Shown: positions 34,843-46,416, counted from the first letter of the stretch. The stretch is DNA of 46,995 nt from Candidatus Gastranaerophilales bacterium (GCA_944323945.1 CALUUL010000007.1:1-46995); one strand, 5' to 3'. Made by a program: numbers and translations. Notes: generated from the sequence alone by a model not told the origin.

Positions 34843-35103
34843 GAAATCTCCTCAAATACTTTTATCCCAATTATTTCCCCAAAAGCTTTGTCTATATTAT
34901 TACATGTTTTATATTCCCAAATTTTTAAAGTCTATTTATCATAGTCCTTTTTTTTTACTTTGTAAATATATCAGAGGTATATATTAAATTTTAAAAGATT
35001 GATATTTAGATTAAGTTTAAATAAAATGATAATTGGTATTGCTTTTTATTCTACATGTTTTTACATTTTTTTATATTTAAAAAAGTCAAATATTTAATTA
35101 AAT

Positions 35104-37092
35104 TTATTGATATATTTTTTTATACATATGATAACTTCTAAACACTTTTTTTACATAATTTTGTGTCTCTTTATATGGAATATCTTCTATAAATTCATCA
35201 TAGTCATCTGTATCATATTTTTTTATCCAGCGTCTTACAGAACCTTCTCCACCATTATATGCTGCAATTACCATTAAATCATTATTAAATTGTTCTTTTA
35301 AATATTTTAGATAATTACATCCAATATACATGTTTATTCGTGGATTTTCCAAATTTTGTAAACTATTTATGTCGTTCGTGAGTTTTGAAATCATATAATT
35401 TGCGGTTTGTGGCATTAATTGCATTAATCCAACTGCCCCGGTTGCACTCTTTGCATATTCATTGTAATGGCTTTCTTCTCTTATAAGTGCTGCAATTAAA
35501 AATGGATCAATTCCAAGTTTTTCTCCTGCAATATTTATTTCTGCACTCCAGTGTCTTGGATATGAAAGCTTATATGATGCACTTATAAATGGTGGTTTGA
35601 TATCCATTTTATTTATTTCATCTCTTGCCAATACTATTGATTGTGCTTTTTTGTCTCTCTTTAGGGCAAACCAACTTTCTACTATAGGATTATTAAAGTT
35701 AGCATCTACCCATATTTCATAATCTCCCATTTCGAATAGTGTATTAATCATTTTTATATCTTTTATTTCAAAGTGAGATATAGATATAGGAAATTCGATT
35801 TCTTCTTTTTGTTCTGGTAACTTATTTGTTTTATTTGTTTCCCAGAAATTATTTTTCTTTTCTAATAGATTTTCTGCTCTTAGTCCATAATAGTTGTCAG
35901 GGTATTTTGTTGATAATTTTGATAAATAACTATGAGCTTCTGATATTTTGTTTTGTTTTAGAGCTGTTTTCGCTAACCAAAATGCCATTTTAGGTGTGGA
36001 ATTTATATTTCGGTATGTTTTTATGTGTTTTATCGCAAGTTGCTCTGCTATTTTGTATTCTTTTTTCTTATATTTATCCCAAAATATTTCCCATAATGCA
36101 TCAGGTGCATACTTACTTTCAGGAAAATTTTTCACCAGTTTATTGTATAATATGATTTTTTCATCATTGTCGGAAAGTTCTGCTAATTGATTTATAACAT
36201 AGTCTTCTCCTTTTAGTGATCCGTCTTTTACTATTTTATATATTAGTGTCCAATTTTTCTTTTTTGAGCCAATTAGGTATGAAGAATATATTTCATATAT
36301 TTCATATAAGTTGTCTTCTTCAGACAGACTTGCATACGTTGAAAGCCCGCTTTCTATTAGTTTTTTTGCTATAACTTTGTTTCCTAAATAGTGATTTGAA
36401 AGTACAAAATAATCCCAACAATTATTTATTGGTATTTGTGATAAATATTCCAAGGCTTTTTTATATTTACCATTTTTATAATATACTTTGCCTAATATTA
36501 ATTTATCTTTCGTTGTTAAATCTATGCCAAGGGATGCTATTTCTTCTGCGGCTGATAGTGTATATGTTTTATTTAATCCTTTTCCTGATAAAGAATACTC
36601 CAAATATCCTTTAAAATATTCATAAGCTTTATTCTTATCTTTGTCTTTTTCTATAAGTCCCAAATAATATACTTCTTCTGTCCCGTAATTATTTGCTTCT
36701 TTATATAATTCTTCAAATTGATTTTTTGCAGCTTCATATTGTTTTGAATAATAATAACTTTTCCCTAAGTTTAGTTTCGCTTTTAAGTCAAAGATAGAAT
36801 TAGGTAATTTTTCCAAGAATAGTTTGTATTTAATAGCTGCTGTTTTGAAATCTCCAACTTTTTGAGCACTTTTGGCTTGTTTATATAAGGCTGCCGGGTA
36901 TAATGGGCTAATCCATTTTATTTTTCCAAAGTTATAGTAAGCATTTGAATAGTCCCCATCATTATAAAATTGGACACCTTGTTTGTAGTATAATGGTGAA
37001 TTTTGCGTTATTTTATCGTTATAAATAAGCACCGTTACTATGCAAGGCACTACTATTATTAATATTCCTATTATATATTTTAGATACTTCAT
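35104..37092 (-). CDS. slt: Soluble lytic transglycosylase with TPR-like region
   Basis: Lytic transglycosylases cleave peptidoglycan glycan strands, forming anhydromuramic ends. The 662-residue protein has an N-terminal membrane anchor or signal (about 5-25), a superhelical TPR-like region (about 30-400; several Y-x-x-G/A-K-Y-x-x-A-L repeats) and a C-terminal SLT domain. The domain has the catalytic Glu540 in I-R-E-E-S-H-Y, G-A-V-G-L-M-Q-L-M-P, N-P-R-I-N-M-Y-I-G-C-N-Y-L and A-A-Y-N-G-G. This is Slt70 architecture. It works in the periplasm together with the PBP4 enzyme elsewhere in this window. It is preceded by the GGDEF gene 49 bases away. Confidence 0.92.
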   Translation of the reverse strand: MKYLKYIIGILIIVVPCIVTVLIYNDKITQNSPLYYKQGVQFYNDGDYSNAYYNFGKIKWISPLYPAALYKQAKSAQKVGDFKTAAIKYKLFLEKLPNSIFDLKAKLNLGKSYYYSKQYEAAKNQFEELYKEANNYGTEEVYYLGLIEKDKDKNKAYEYFKGYLEYSLSGKGLNKTYTLSAAEEIASLGIDLTTKDKLILGKVYYKNGKYKKALEYLSQIPINNCWDYFVLSNHYLGNKVIAKKLIESGLSTYASLSEEDNLYEIYEIYSSYLIGSKKKNWTLIYKIVKDGSLKGEDYVINQLAELSDNDEKIILYNKLVKNFPESKYAPDALWEIFWDKYKKKEYKIAEQLAIKHIKTYRNINSTPKMAFWLAKTALKQNKISEAHSYLSKLSTKYPDNYYGLRAENLLEKKNNFWETNKTNKLPEQKEEIEFPISISHFEIKDIKMINTLFEMGDYEIWVDANFNNPIVESWFALKRDKKAQSIVLARDEINKMDIKPPFISASYKLSYPRHWSAEINIAGEKLGIDPFLIAALIREESHYNEYAKSATGAVGLMQLMPQTANYMISKLTNDINSLQNLENPRINMYIGCNYLKYLKEQFNNDLMVIAAYNGGEGSVRRWIKKYDTDDYDEFIEDIPYKETQNYVKKVFRSYHMYKKIYQ

Positions 37093-37141
37093 AAACTATT
37101 CTTTACGTTCCTTTTTCTAATATATTATAAAATATATTTTT

Positions 37142-38581
37142 TTATACAACAATTACTCTGTTTCTTCCTGTCTCTTTTGCCTCATATAGAGCTTTATCTA
37201 CCTTTTGTGTGAGTGTATTTATATTCATTGTATTATTATATTCACAAACACCGATACTTGCTGTTACCTTTATATAAGAAATACCATCTATGCTTGCTTC
37301 TCTTATATCCATTTTAGATTCTTCAATAACTTTTCTTAGTCTTTGTGCAACTGATGTTGCTTCTGTAAGTTTTGTCTGGGGTAGTATTATAAAAAATTCT
37401 TCGCCGCCGTATCTACAAGCGATATCATATTCTCTTATTTCTGTTTTTATAACGTCTGAAACCTGTTTTAACACGCAATCACCTGCTGCGTGTCCATAGG
37501 TATCATTTACTTTTTTGAAATAATCTACATCAATCATCATACAGCATAAGGGTATGTTATTTCTTTTGCTGTTTGATACTTCTTGTTTTAATCTTATTTC
37601 AAACTGTCTTCTGTTGTTTAATCCTGTTAAAGCATCTAATGTTGCATATTTCAATACTTCTGCGTATACATTTGCTCTATGTATTGTTAAACCTGATTGC
37701 CTTGTTAGTTGTGTTAAATAATCGATATCTTTTTGAAGAAGTTTCTCTATGTTGCTATATGCTACAATAGCTCCAAGAATGTTTTCTTCACTAATAAGAG
37801 GGAAAACACCTATTTGGGAATTATCAGATATAATATACTCTGTAGTATTTTTTATTTTTTCTAATAGTTTATATACATTTTTATCTTTGCAGGCATTTGG
37901 CCATACTAGTTTGTATTTACCCTCTTTGTGTATGAATATATATATTAAATGCGAAGACATAAACCTATCAATCATTTCTCCAATTAATGGGATTATATAT
38001 GAAAGTTCATATTGACTTTCTATTATTTTGGCTATATCTTTCATAGCTTTGTAGAAGTTTAGGCTGATTTCCATTTGTTCATTGAGATTGTAGTTTATAA
38101 TTGCTCCGGAAATTAGTTTGGATGATATATTCAAAATAGTAAAAAACTCTTTTGTAAATGCATTCTTTCCTGTATATAAATTCATTAATCCAAATACTTC
38201 TCCATTTGAAGTAAGTGGGTATATAATATTATTGTTATCAGATTTTAATTCGTATATTCTATATTGTTCTTCTTCATTAATATCGCAACAAAATTCTGAT
38301 TCATTAAAATAAAATTTTGTTCCATCTGTTATTGCAAGATTACTATATATTGTATTTATAACTTTTTCTCGTACATTATTATCAAAAATTTTTAGATCAC
38401 ATACAAAATCTTTTAATAACATATTATTGTTATCCCATATAACAAATTCTACTTTTTCTATATTTAGAAATGTTTTAAATAATTTATTTATTTCACTTAT
38501 TGTATTTAATGGTGAAATTTTTTTTGTAAGTATATTTGCCAGATTATTTAAAAATTCTATATTTTGTTCTTTTTTAATCAT
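37142..38581 (-). CDS. GAF-GGDEF diguanylate cyclase
   Basis: Diguanylate cyclases make cyclic di-GMP from two GTP. The 479-residue protein has one or two GAF-like sensor domains (about 1-305) and a GGDEF domain (about 310-479). The active site is intact (R-Y-G-G-E-E-F-F), and an inhibitory I-site R-E-Y-D lies five residues before it, so product feedback is expected. D-A-L-T-G-L-N-N-R-R is the usual domain opening. No membrane segment is seen. Its start overlaps the end of the upstream TPR gene by 8 bases. It should be active, unlike the HD-GYP protein at 10904. Confidence 0.93.
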   Translation of the reverse strand: MIKKEQNIEFLNNLANILTKKISPLNTISEINKLFKTFLNIEKVEFVIWDNNNMLLKDFVCDLKIFDNNVREKVINTIYSNLAITDGTKFYFNESEFCCDINEEEQYRIYELKSDNNNIIYPLTSNGEVFGLMNLYTGKNAFTKEFFTILNISSKLISGAIINYNLNEQMEISLNFYKAMKDIAKIIESQYELSYIIPLIGEMIDRFMSSHLIYIFIHKEGKYKLVWPNACKDKNVYKLLEKIKNTTEYIISDNSQIGVFPLISEENILGAIVAYSNIEKLLQKDIDYLTQLTRQSGLTIHRANVYAEVLKYATLDALTGLNNRRQFEIRLKQEVSNSKRNNIPLCCMMIDVDYFKKVNDTYGHAAGDCVLKQVSDVIKTEIREYDIACRYGGEEFFIILPQTKLTEATSVAQRLRKVIEESKMDIREASIDGISYIKVTASIGVCEYNNTMNINTLTQKVDKALYEAKETGRNRVIVV

Positions 38582-39641
38582 TATTATTTTCTTTTAATTT
38601 TTCGTTATATTTACATTTTAACAGTTCATGCATTTTGAATGTTTTTTGTTTATCTGCTATAACTTTGCCGTGGTAATATGTTATATCTTTTTCTTTTAAT
38701 GCTGTTATTCCTTCTCTATCTTTAAGATATTCATAATCTCCTTCATTTAGTATTCTTCTTTTTATTTCATTTATTATTCCAAATACATATTTAGTTTTTG
38801 CTGTATTTCCATAATAGTCAAGTAAAATTGTTGTTTTCTCAAGTTCAATTAGCGATTCTTTATTCTTATTCATACTTCTTAAAAGAAGTGCAAAGTTATA
38901 ATGTGCTTCAAAACTTTCAGGTTTTATATTTATTGCTTTACAATATCCTTCTGCTGCTGCGTTATAATCTCCCAAAAGGTGATTTGTTAGTGCTAGATTG
39001 TATGTATTATCATAATTATTCTTTAAATATTTTTCTGCTTTTTCATATGATTCTTTTGCTTTTTTTAAATATTTTATTGCGGTACTTGATTTGTCACCCA
39101 TATAAACGGCTTTGCCTCTGTACGCCAGACCCATATTATAATAGGCAAGACCTTTATTTGCTTTTGTAGTTTTTTTATTGTCGAATATAAATGGAATATT
39201 TATTGTAAATGGATTTGCATTTGCAACTCTTCCATATTCTTGTATTGCTTTATCATAGTCTGCCATTCTTTCTGATAATATTATGCCCAAATCCATCCTG
39301 CAAACCATAAAATTAGGACTATATTTTAACGCATTTTCATAAGCATTTACAGCTTCATAATAATTCTCAAAGCTTACATATATGTTGCCAAGATTACAAC
39401 TGGCTCTGGAATGTCCGGGATAGTTCCTCAATGCAATTTTATAGTTGTCAATTGCTTTTTGATATTTTTTATTTTTATATGCTTTATCTCCTTTGTGAAC
39501 ATAATAAAACCCAATACATTTATGATATTGAACAAAATACCAATCTCTATAAAAATATAGAGAGAGAAGAAATATAATCATAAGCAGAGATAATATGATT
39601 TTTGTTATTCTCAATTTTAAAAGTTTTATTATTAGGTTCAC
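38574..39641 (-). CDS. Membrane-anchored TPR protein
   Basis: This 355-residue protein has an N-terminal membrane anchor (about 12-32) followed by TPR repeats: G-D-K-A-Y-K-N-K-K-Y-Q-K-A-I-D-N-Y, A-L-R-N-Y-P-G-H-S-R-A-S-C-N-L-G, A-V-N-A-Y-E-N-A-L-K-Y-S-P-N and others to about residue 280. Such repeats scaffold protein complexes, here probably on the outer face of the inner membrane. The start is a GTG with a well-placed GAGG eight bases upstream. It lies just downstream of gyrB with a hairpin between, and overlaps the GGDEF gene. No catalytic motif. Confidence 0.8.
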   Translation of the reverse strand: MNLIIKLLKLRITKIILSLLMIIFLLSLYFYRDWYFVQYHKCIGFYYVHKGDKAYKNKKYQKAIDNYKIALRNYPGHSRASCNLGNIYVSFENYYEAVNAYENALKYSPNFMVCRMDLGIILSERMADYDKAIQEYGRVANANPFTINIPFIFDNKKTTKANKGLAYYNMGLAYRGKAVYMGDKSSTAIKYLKKAKESYEKAEKYLKNNYDNTYNLALTNHLLGDYNAAAEGYCKAINIKPESFEAHYNFALLLRSMNKNKESLIELEKTTILLDYYGNTAKTKYVFGIINEIKRRILNEGDYEYLKDREGITALKEKDITYYHGKVIADKQKTFKMHELLKCKYNEKLKENNND

Positions 39642-39660
39642 TCAATACCTCATATTTATA

Positions 39661-39696
39661 AATATATTGTGCCTTTTTACATAGGCACAATATATT
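39661..39696. terminator. Perfect hairpin between gyrB and the TPR gene
   Basis: AATATATTGTGCC (39661-39673) pairs perfectly with GGCACAATATATT (39684-39696) around a 10-base loop. It is placed after the gyrB stop. A U-tract is lacking, so attenuation or RNA processing is as likely as full termination. Confidence 0.55.
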
Positions 39697-39707
39697 ATAT
39701 ATTATTG

Positions 39708-42158
<2,451 letters not shown>

Positions 42159-42303
42159 TTAAACCCCAACTCTACTCATCGTTAATATTGTACTACAAAA
42201 ATTACCTCAATGCCATTTTATTACTATTGCTTAACTGTTTATAAAAATGATGAAACAGGGAATTAAAAAATTAGTAAATTTGAACAAGGAGAAAAGTTAA
42301 CTA

Positions 42304-42927
42304 ATGTTATTTAAAAGAAGATGCAAAATTACTTTTATAAGACACGGCGCAACAATAAATACAGAAGAGAATCGTTTTTTTGATGATGAAAATTATCCTG
42401 CTATAAATTCAAATGGTAAATATGAAATGGAAAAGATTTCACAGTGGGTTTATAATAAAGGACTCAAAATTGATAAAATATATGCTAGTTCAGCTTTAAG
42501 AACTGTTCAAAGTGCACAAATTTTATCTGATGTTTGTGAACACGATTTCGAAATTTTACCTGATTTGTTAAGTAGAAAAGCTGGTGAGTGGAGTGGTTTG
42601 TCTTTTGAGGATATAACTGTAAAATGTCCTAATTTGCTTGATAAGTTCCATGAAGACCCCGAAAATTTTTGCCCAAAAGGTGCTGAGCCTCTTGATGTCT
42701 TTAACAAAAAAGTTGATAAAGTTCTAAATAAAATTATTTCTGATAACTTACATAAACGATTGATTATTGTTACTCATGGCGAAGTAATTCAAGCTGCAGT
42801 TGCAAATGCTTTAAATATTCCTCGCTGTAGTCAGTTTAAACTTTATGTGCCTACAGGCAGTGCTACTCAAATAAGTTATTTTGAAGATTTTGCCAGTTTG
42901 GTGTATTATTCTTATATTCCTATATAA
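42304..42927 (+). CDS. Histidine phosphatase superfamily protein
   Basis: This 207-residue protein is of the phosphoglycerate mutase-like branch 1. The phosphohistidine is His14 in F-I-R-H-G-A-T, and the second catalytic His is His158 in T-H-G-E-V-I. A-S-S-A-L-R-T-V-Q-S-A-Q is the usual following loop, with R-K-A-G-E-W-S-G-L carrying the catalytic Glu. The substrate is not determined: alpha-ribazole phosphate, a sugar phosphate or another small phosphate ester is possible. An AGGAG site supports the start. It is followed 10 bases later by an acetyltransferase gene. Confidence 0.88.
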   Translation: MLFKRRCKITFIRHGATINTEENRFFDDENYPAINSNGKYEMEKISQWVYNKGLKIDKIYASSALRTVQSAQILSDVCEHDFEILPDLLSRKAGEWSGLSFEDITVKCPNLLDKFHEDPENFCPKGAEPLDVFNKKVDKVLNKIISDNLHKRLIIVTHGEVIQAAVANALNIPRCSQFKLYVPTGSATQISYFEDFASLVYYSYIPI

Positions 42928-42937
42928 GAGGTAAATT

Positions 42938-43429
42938 ATGAATTTTTTAAATATAAAAACTGATGAAGAAGTAAAACAGTTAGCTCAATTGACTTCTGAA
43001 ATTTGGCATGAATATTGGCCTGTAATACTTTCTGATGAGCAAATTGATTATATGGTTGATAAATTCCAATCTTATTCTGCCATTAAAGAACAATTGGAAA
43101 ATGAAAGATATATCTACAATATTTTGGAAGATAACGGAAATATAATAGGTTATTTGGGAGTTTCTATTAAAGATGATTATCTCTTTCTTTCAAAACTATA
43201 CATAAAGAAAGATTTTAGAGGTTTAGGCTGCGGGAAAAGAGCTTTTAATAAAATTAAACAACTTGCTCTGCAACATAATAAAAAATCTATTCAACTTACT
43301 GTAAATAAAAACAATATAAATACAATTAAAGCCTATGAAAAATGGGGGTTTAAAACAATTGATTCTGTTGTTACTGATATAGGAAAAGGCTTTGTTATGG
43401 ATGATTATATTATGGAATTTGAATTATAG
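42938..43429 (+). CDS. GNAT-family N-acetyltransferase
   Basis: The 163-residue protein transfers an acetyl group from acetyl-CoA to an unknown amine. The CoA-binding motif is at about residues 88-97 (K-D-F-R-G-L-G-C-G-K), after L-S-K-L-Y-I-K, and motif B is N-I-N-T-I-K-A-Y-E-K-W-G-F near 127-139. The N-terminal W-H-E-Y-W-P segment is seen in a common uncharacterised GNAT branch. AGAGG precedes the ATG. Its stop overlaps the convergent ZIP transporter stop by 6 bases. Confidence 0.88.
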   Translation: MNFLNIKTDEEVKQLAQLTSEIWHEYWPVILSDEQIDYMVDKFQSYSAIKEQLENERYIYNILEDNGNIIGYLGVSIKDDYLFLSKLYIKKDFRGLGCGKRAFNKIKQLALQHNKKSIQLTVNKNNINTIKAYEKWGFKTIDSVVTDIGKGFVMDDYIMEFEL

Positions 43430-44206
43430 AAAAATTAATCCTAAACTCATAATTAACATTCCTGATACAATACCAATAATTACGTGATGGTTTTCACCGT
43501 ATTCTCTTGCTAATGGTAACAATGTATCAAATGAAATATATACCATAATACCTGCAACGGCTGCTGTCATTATACCTACAGATTGAGCAGGCATTATTGT
43601 TCTTAAAAGTAAAACACCGATTAACCCGCCTATTGGTTCTGATATTCCAGACAAAAATGTGTATAGAATAGCTAATCTTTTTTTACCGGTAGAGTGAAAA
43701 ATAGGAAGTGCTATAGCTATCCCTTCCGGAATATTGTGTATTGCAATTGCTATTGCAACGGGTATACCTAATCTTAAATCTTGACTGGAAACTAAAAATG
43801 TTGCAATTCCTTCAGGAAAATTATGCAATGTTACAGCAAGTGCAGTAATTAATCCTGCTCTTCTTATTTTTTGTCTTTGACATTTTTTTGATGTATTTAA
43901 AAAGTCTGATTCAATATGATCAGGGATAAAATAGTCAATAAGAATTGCGATAACGATACCAAATAAGAAACCAATAAATGCTAATGCTTTTGATGGGATT
44001 GAACTATAAAAACTGCTTAGCATCTGTGGAGCTTCATTCATAAGTTCGCTCAGACTTATATACACCATTACCCCGGCTGAAAACCCCAAACCTATAGAAA
44101 GCGCTTTCAAGTTATTTCTTTTAACAAAAAAAGTGACAAAGCCTCCCAATAAGGTCGACATTCCTGCAAATAAAGTTAAAATTAAAGGTAATAAATAGTT
44201 ACTCAT
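43424..44206 (-). CDS. zupT: ZIP-family metal transporter (ZupT-like)
   Basis: ZIP permeases import zinc and other divalent metals. The 260-residue protein has eight probable spans. The two metal-binding helices contain H-N-F-P-E-G-I-A-T-F and H-N-I-P-E-G-I-A-I-A, the ZupT hallmarks. I chose the ATG at 44206 rather than the upstream TTG at 44239 because M-S-N-Y-L-L-P-L-I-L matches the family start and a -10-like TACGAT ends 6 bases before it, which suggests a leaderless mRNA. It is divergent from the pilus/secretion F gene. Metal specificity is inferred from family. Confidence 0.93.
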   Translation of the reverse strand: MSNYLLPLILTLFAGMSTLLGGFVTFFVKRNNLKALSIGLGFSAGVMVYISLSELMNEAPQMLSSFYSSIPSKALAFIGFLFGIVIAILIDYFIPDHIESDFLNTSKKCQRQKIRRAGLITALAVTLHNFPEGIATFLVSSQDLRLGIPVAIAIAIHNIPEGIAIALPIFHSTGKKRLAILYTFLSGISEPIGGLIGVLLLRTIMPAQSVGIMTAAVAGIMVYISFDTLLPLAREYGENHHVIIGIVSGMLIMSLGLIFL

Positions 44207-44212
44207 ATGAAT

Positions 44213-44218
44213 ATCGTA
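44213..44218 (-). promoter_or_regulatory. -10 box of zupT placed for a leaderless mRNA
   Basis: TACGAT on the minus strand ends 6 bases before the ATG at 44206, with no Shine-Dalgarno between. TTGATT (44238-44243) is a possible -35 with a 19-base spacer. Confidence 0.4.
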
Positions 44219-44271
44219 GCACAAAAACTTATATTGCAATCAACTATCTTTTTTTATTGTAAATAATCATA

Positions 44272-44277
44272 TATAAT
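44272..44277 (+). promoter_or_regulatory. -10 box of the pilC/gspF-like gene placed for a leaderless mRNA
   Basis: A consensus TATAAT ends 6 bases before the ATG at 44284. No Shine-Dalgarno is present. The -35 region is only T-rich. Confidence 0.45.
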
Positions 44278-44283
44278 TGCTTT

Positions 44284-45477
44284 ATGGCTAGGTTTTTTTA
44301 TAGAGTTAAAAATAAACAAAATAAGATTTCTCAAGGATATATTGAAGCTTTGAGTATGCCTGATGCTGCTGAAAAACTTACTAAAAAAGGATATATAATA
44401 CTTGAAATAAAACAGGAATTTGAAAGTTCTTTTAATAAAAATAAGGTAAATTTATCTGATAGCATATTACCTTTTTCTCTTCAAGAAAAAAAAGAGTTTT
44501 TTAATTCTTTCTATTTTCTGTATAAATCAGCTCTGCCTGTTCTTGATATCTTTAGGTCAATTTCAAATTCATCTACAAAACAACAGGTTAAATTGTTCGC
44601 GTCTTATATTGTAAAAAAAATAGAAAAAGGTAAATCTTTAAAAGAAGCAATGGCTAATTATTCAAATGTGCTTGGTAAAGCATATACGGCTTTAATTGTT
44701 GCTGGAGAACAAGCAGGTAAATTAGACGAAATACTTTCTGATATATTAATAAACATCAAACGAGAAGAAGAAATAAAATCAAATTTAATTGGCAAATTAA
44801 CATACCCGACTTGCATCTTTTTTATGGCTATTGCTGTTGCATTACTTTTTAAGTTTTTCATACTTAAAGCATTTTCTCTAATGGGAACAGGAGTTTGTTT
44901 TTCAGCTTTAATTATGTTGTTTATTACTGCAATTATAAAAATTGTAGTTATTTTTGCTGTTTTCTTAGCATTAGGTTTTTATATATACAAAACTAAAAAA
45001 CTTTTTAATAAGTTTATTTCTTTTATTCTAAATATTAGAATATTTGGGAATTTGATGAAGTGTTATTATTTTTTAAATTTCTTTTCTGTCTTTTCACTTG
45101 CATATTCTGCGGGCATTACATCTGCGGAATCAATCAATTTGTCTGCTTCTGTAATTAATGTACCTGAGATAAATAATAAGTTAAAAAAAGCGGAAAATAT
45201 GGTATACAATGGATGTGAAGTTGCTACAGCACTTGGTGTAACGGGACTATTTTCAAGTTATGCGATGTCTCAAATTACTGCAGGTGAAAAAGCCGGAGAA
45301 CTTGATAAAATGTTAAAAACCGTTGCCTTAGACTATAAAAATAAATTAGAAGTTTCTATGAATGTATTTCTACAGGTTGTAGAACCTATTATGCTTATAT
45401 TTGTAGGTATAATAGTTGCAATGGTGGCAATAAACGGATATAAAGCATATTTTGGCAGCCTTTTTTCAATGTTTTAA
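44284..45477 (+). CDS. pilC: Type II secretion / type IV pilus inner-membrane platform protein (PilC/GspF)
   Basis: This protein forms the inner-membrane platform of type IV pili or type II secretion. The 397-residue sequence has the N-terminal F-F-Y-R-V-K-N…I-S-Q-G-Y-I-E-A opening and two homologous T2SF domains, each with the V-A-G-E-Q-A-G-K-L-D-E-I-L / T-A-G-E-K-A-G-E-L-D-K-M-L motif. Three spans are expected; here the segment after the first domain (about 175-240) is long and very hydrophobic. No other pilus gene is in the window. A -10 box sits 6 bases before the ATG. Confidence 0.9.
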   Translation: MARFFYRVKNKQNKISQGYIEALSMPDAAEKLTKKGYIILEIKQEFESSFNKNKVNLSDSILPFSLQEKKEFFNSFYFLYKSALPVLDIFRSISNSSTKQQVKLFASYIVKKIEKGKSLKEAMANYSNVLGKAYTALIVAGEQAGKLDEILSDILINIKREEEIKSNLIGKLTYPTCIFFMAIAVALLFKFFILKAFSLMGTGVCFSALIMLFITAIIKIVVIFAVFLALGFYIYKTKKLFNKFISFILNIRIFGNLMKCYYFLNFFSVFSLAYSAGITSAESINLSASVINVPEINNKLKKAENMVYNGCEVATALGVTGLFSSYAMSQITAGEKAGELDKMLKTVALDYKNKLEVSMNVFLQVVEPIMLIFVGIIVAMVAINGYKAYFGSLFSMF

Positions 45478-45555
45478 CAGTTATAAAAATTACGAAACTC
45501 CATATAGAGTTGCATATTTTAAATATCCCCAAAAGAGCTAGGAAAGTTTCTAAAA

Positions 45556-45771
45556 TTAATCTTTAAAATCAAATAAATCTTTTACTTCAATTCCAAGATT
45601 GTCTGCAATTATTTTTAATTTTGAAGCAGTTACATCTGTTTTGGCAAGCTCAATTAAGCTTATCATTGCTCTTGAAATTCCATTAACTCCTATATCATCT
45701 TGAGTTAAGTTTTTTTCTTTTCTGATTCTTTTTAATTGTTTTGCTAATTTTTCTAAAAAAGGCTTGTCCAT
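45556..45771 (-). CDS. Small XRE-family HTH regulator
   Basis: A 71-residue single-domain Cro/C1-type DNA-binding protein. The helix-turn-helix is at about residues 20-45 (L-T-Q-D-D-I-G…S-R-A-M-I-S-L-I-E) and is followed by the conserved L-K-I-I-A-D-N-L-G-I-E-V-K-D-L-F. It is the second of two adjacent XRE genes in the same direction, separated by 32 bases. The two share only the domain pattern, not close identity, so they are not a recent duplication. Confidence 0.85.
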   Translation of the reverse strand: MDKPFLEKLAKQLKRIRKEKNLTQDDIGVNGISRAMISLIELAKTDVTASKLKIIADNLGIEVKDLFDFKD

Positions 45772-45803
45772 TTTTTTTATATTAAACTATGTATTATATT
45801 AAA

Positions 45804-46028
45804 TTATTCTGTAAATAATTCTTTTATTGATATTTCAAAATAATTTGCAATTAGTGTCAATTTATCTATTGTTATATTTATTTTGCTTTTTTCTAATTTT
45901 GAAATATATGAATTATCAAAGCCTAATGCAAGAGATAATTCTTCTCTTCTTATATTTCTTTTTGTTCTTAATTTAATTATATTTTTTGCTAAAAGTTCTC
46001 TATTTGAAAATCTATTATCTTGACTCAT
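45804..46028 (-). CDS. Small XRE-family HTH regulator
   Basis: A 74-residue Cro/C1-type protein with helix-turn-helix at about residues 25-52 (R-E-E-L-S-L-A-L-G-F-D-N-S-Y-I-S-K-L-E) and L-T-L-I-A-N-Y-F-E-I-S-I-K-E-L-F at the end. CATAAT (46035-46040) ends 6 bases before its ATG, another leaderless-type arrangement. The 10-base sequence TCCAATTATG occurs at 46031-46040 over that box and again at 46074-46083 over the start of the divergent gene, a possible operator pair. Confidence 0.85.
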   Translation of the reverse strand: MSQDNRFSNRELLAKNIIKLRTKRNIRREELSLALGFDNSYISKLEKSKINITIDKLTLIANYFEISIKELFTE

Positions 46029-46080
46029 ATTCCAATTATGTGATATGTTGTTTTTTATTTACAGGAATAACAGTCCAATT

Positions 46081-46416
46081 ATGCATAAGAAAAAAATACT
46101 AATTGATTTAGACGGTGTATTAAACCAATATGGTAAAGAAAAATTTGATGAAAACTATATTCCAAATTTAAAAATTGGAGCAAGAGAGTTTATTCAAAAA
46201 TTGTCAAATGATTTTGAATTATACTTGTTTACAAGCAGAAATCTTTTACTTGCAAGTAAATGGTTGATAAATAATGATTTAGATAAGTACTTTAAAGATA
46301 TAACTAATATTAAAATACCCTCTTTTCTTTATATTGATGATAGAACAATTTGTTTTAAAGGTGATTTTAATAATACTCTGTACGAAATATCGAAATTTAA
46401 CCCCTATTGGAAATGA
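46081..46416 (+). CDS. Small HAD-superfamily hydrolase-like protein
   Basis: This protein of about 111 residues (or 123 from ATG 46045) has the HAD motifs: I-L-I-D-L-D-G-V-L (motif I, D-x-D), L-F-T-S-R-N (motif II Ser) and Y-I-D-D-R-T (motif IV Asp pair), with F-K-G after it. It lacks a large cap domain, as in small 5'-nucleotidase- or phosphatase-type members. I prefer the ATG at 46081 because H-K-K-K-I-L-I-D-L-D-G is a typical direct start. The substrate is unknown. It is divergent from the XRE pair. Confidence 0.75.
   Translation: MHKKKILIDLDGVLNQYGKEKFDENYIPNLKIGAREFIQKLSNDFELYLFTSRNLLLASKWLINNDLDKYFKDITNIKIPSFLYIDDRTICFKGDFNNTLYEISKFNPYWK

Noticed and set aside
34843..35103. NrdR box upstream of nrdD
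   Set aside because: No sequence close to the paired NrdR consensus was found in this gap by eye.
45556..46028. Two XRE genes as a recent duplication or a toxin-antitoxin pair
   Set aside because: They share only the domain pattern, and no toxin-like gene is adjacent.
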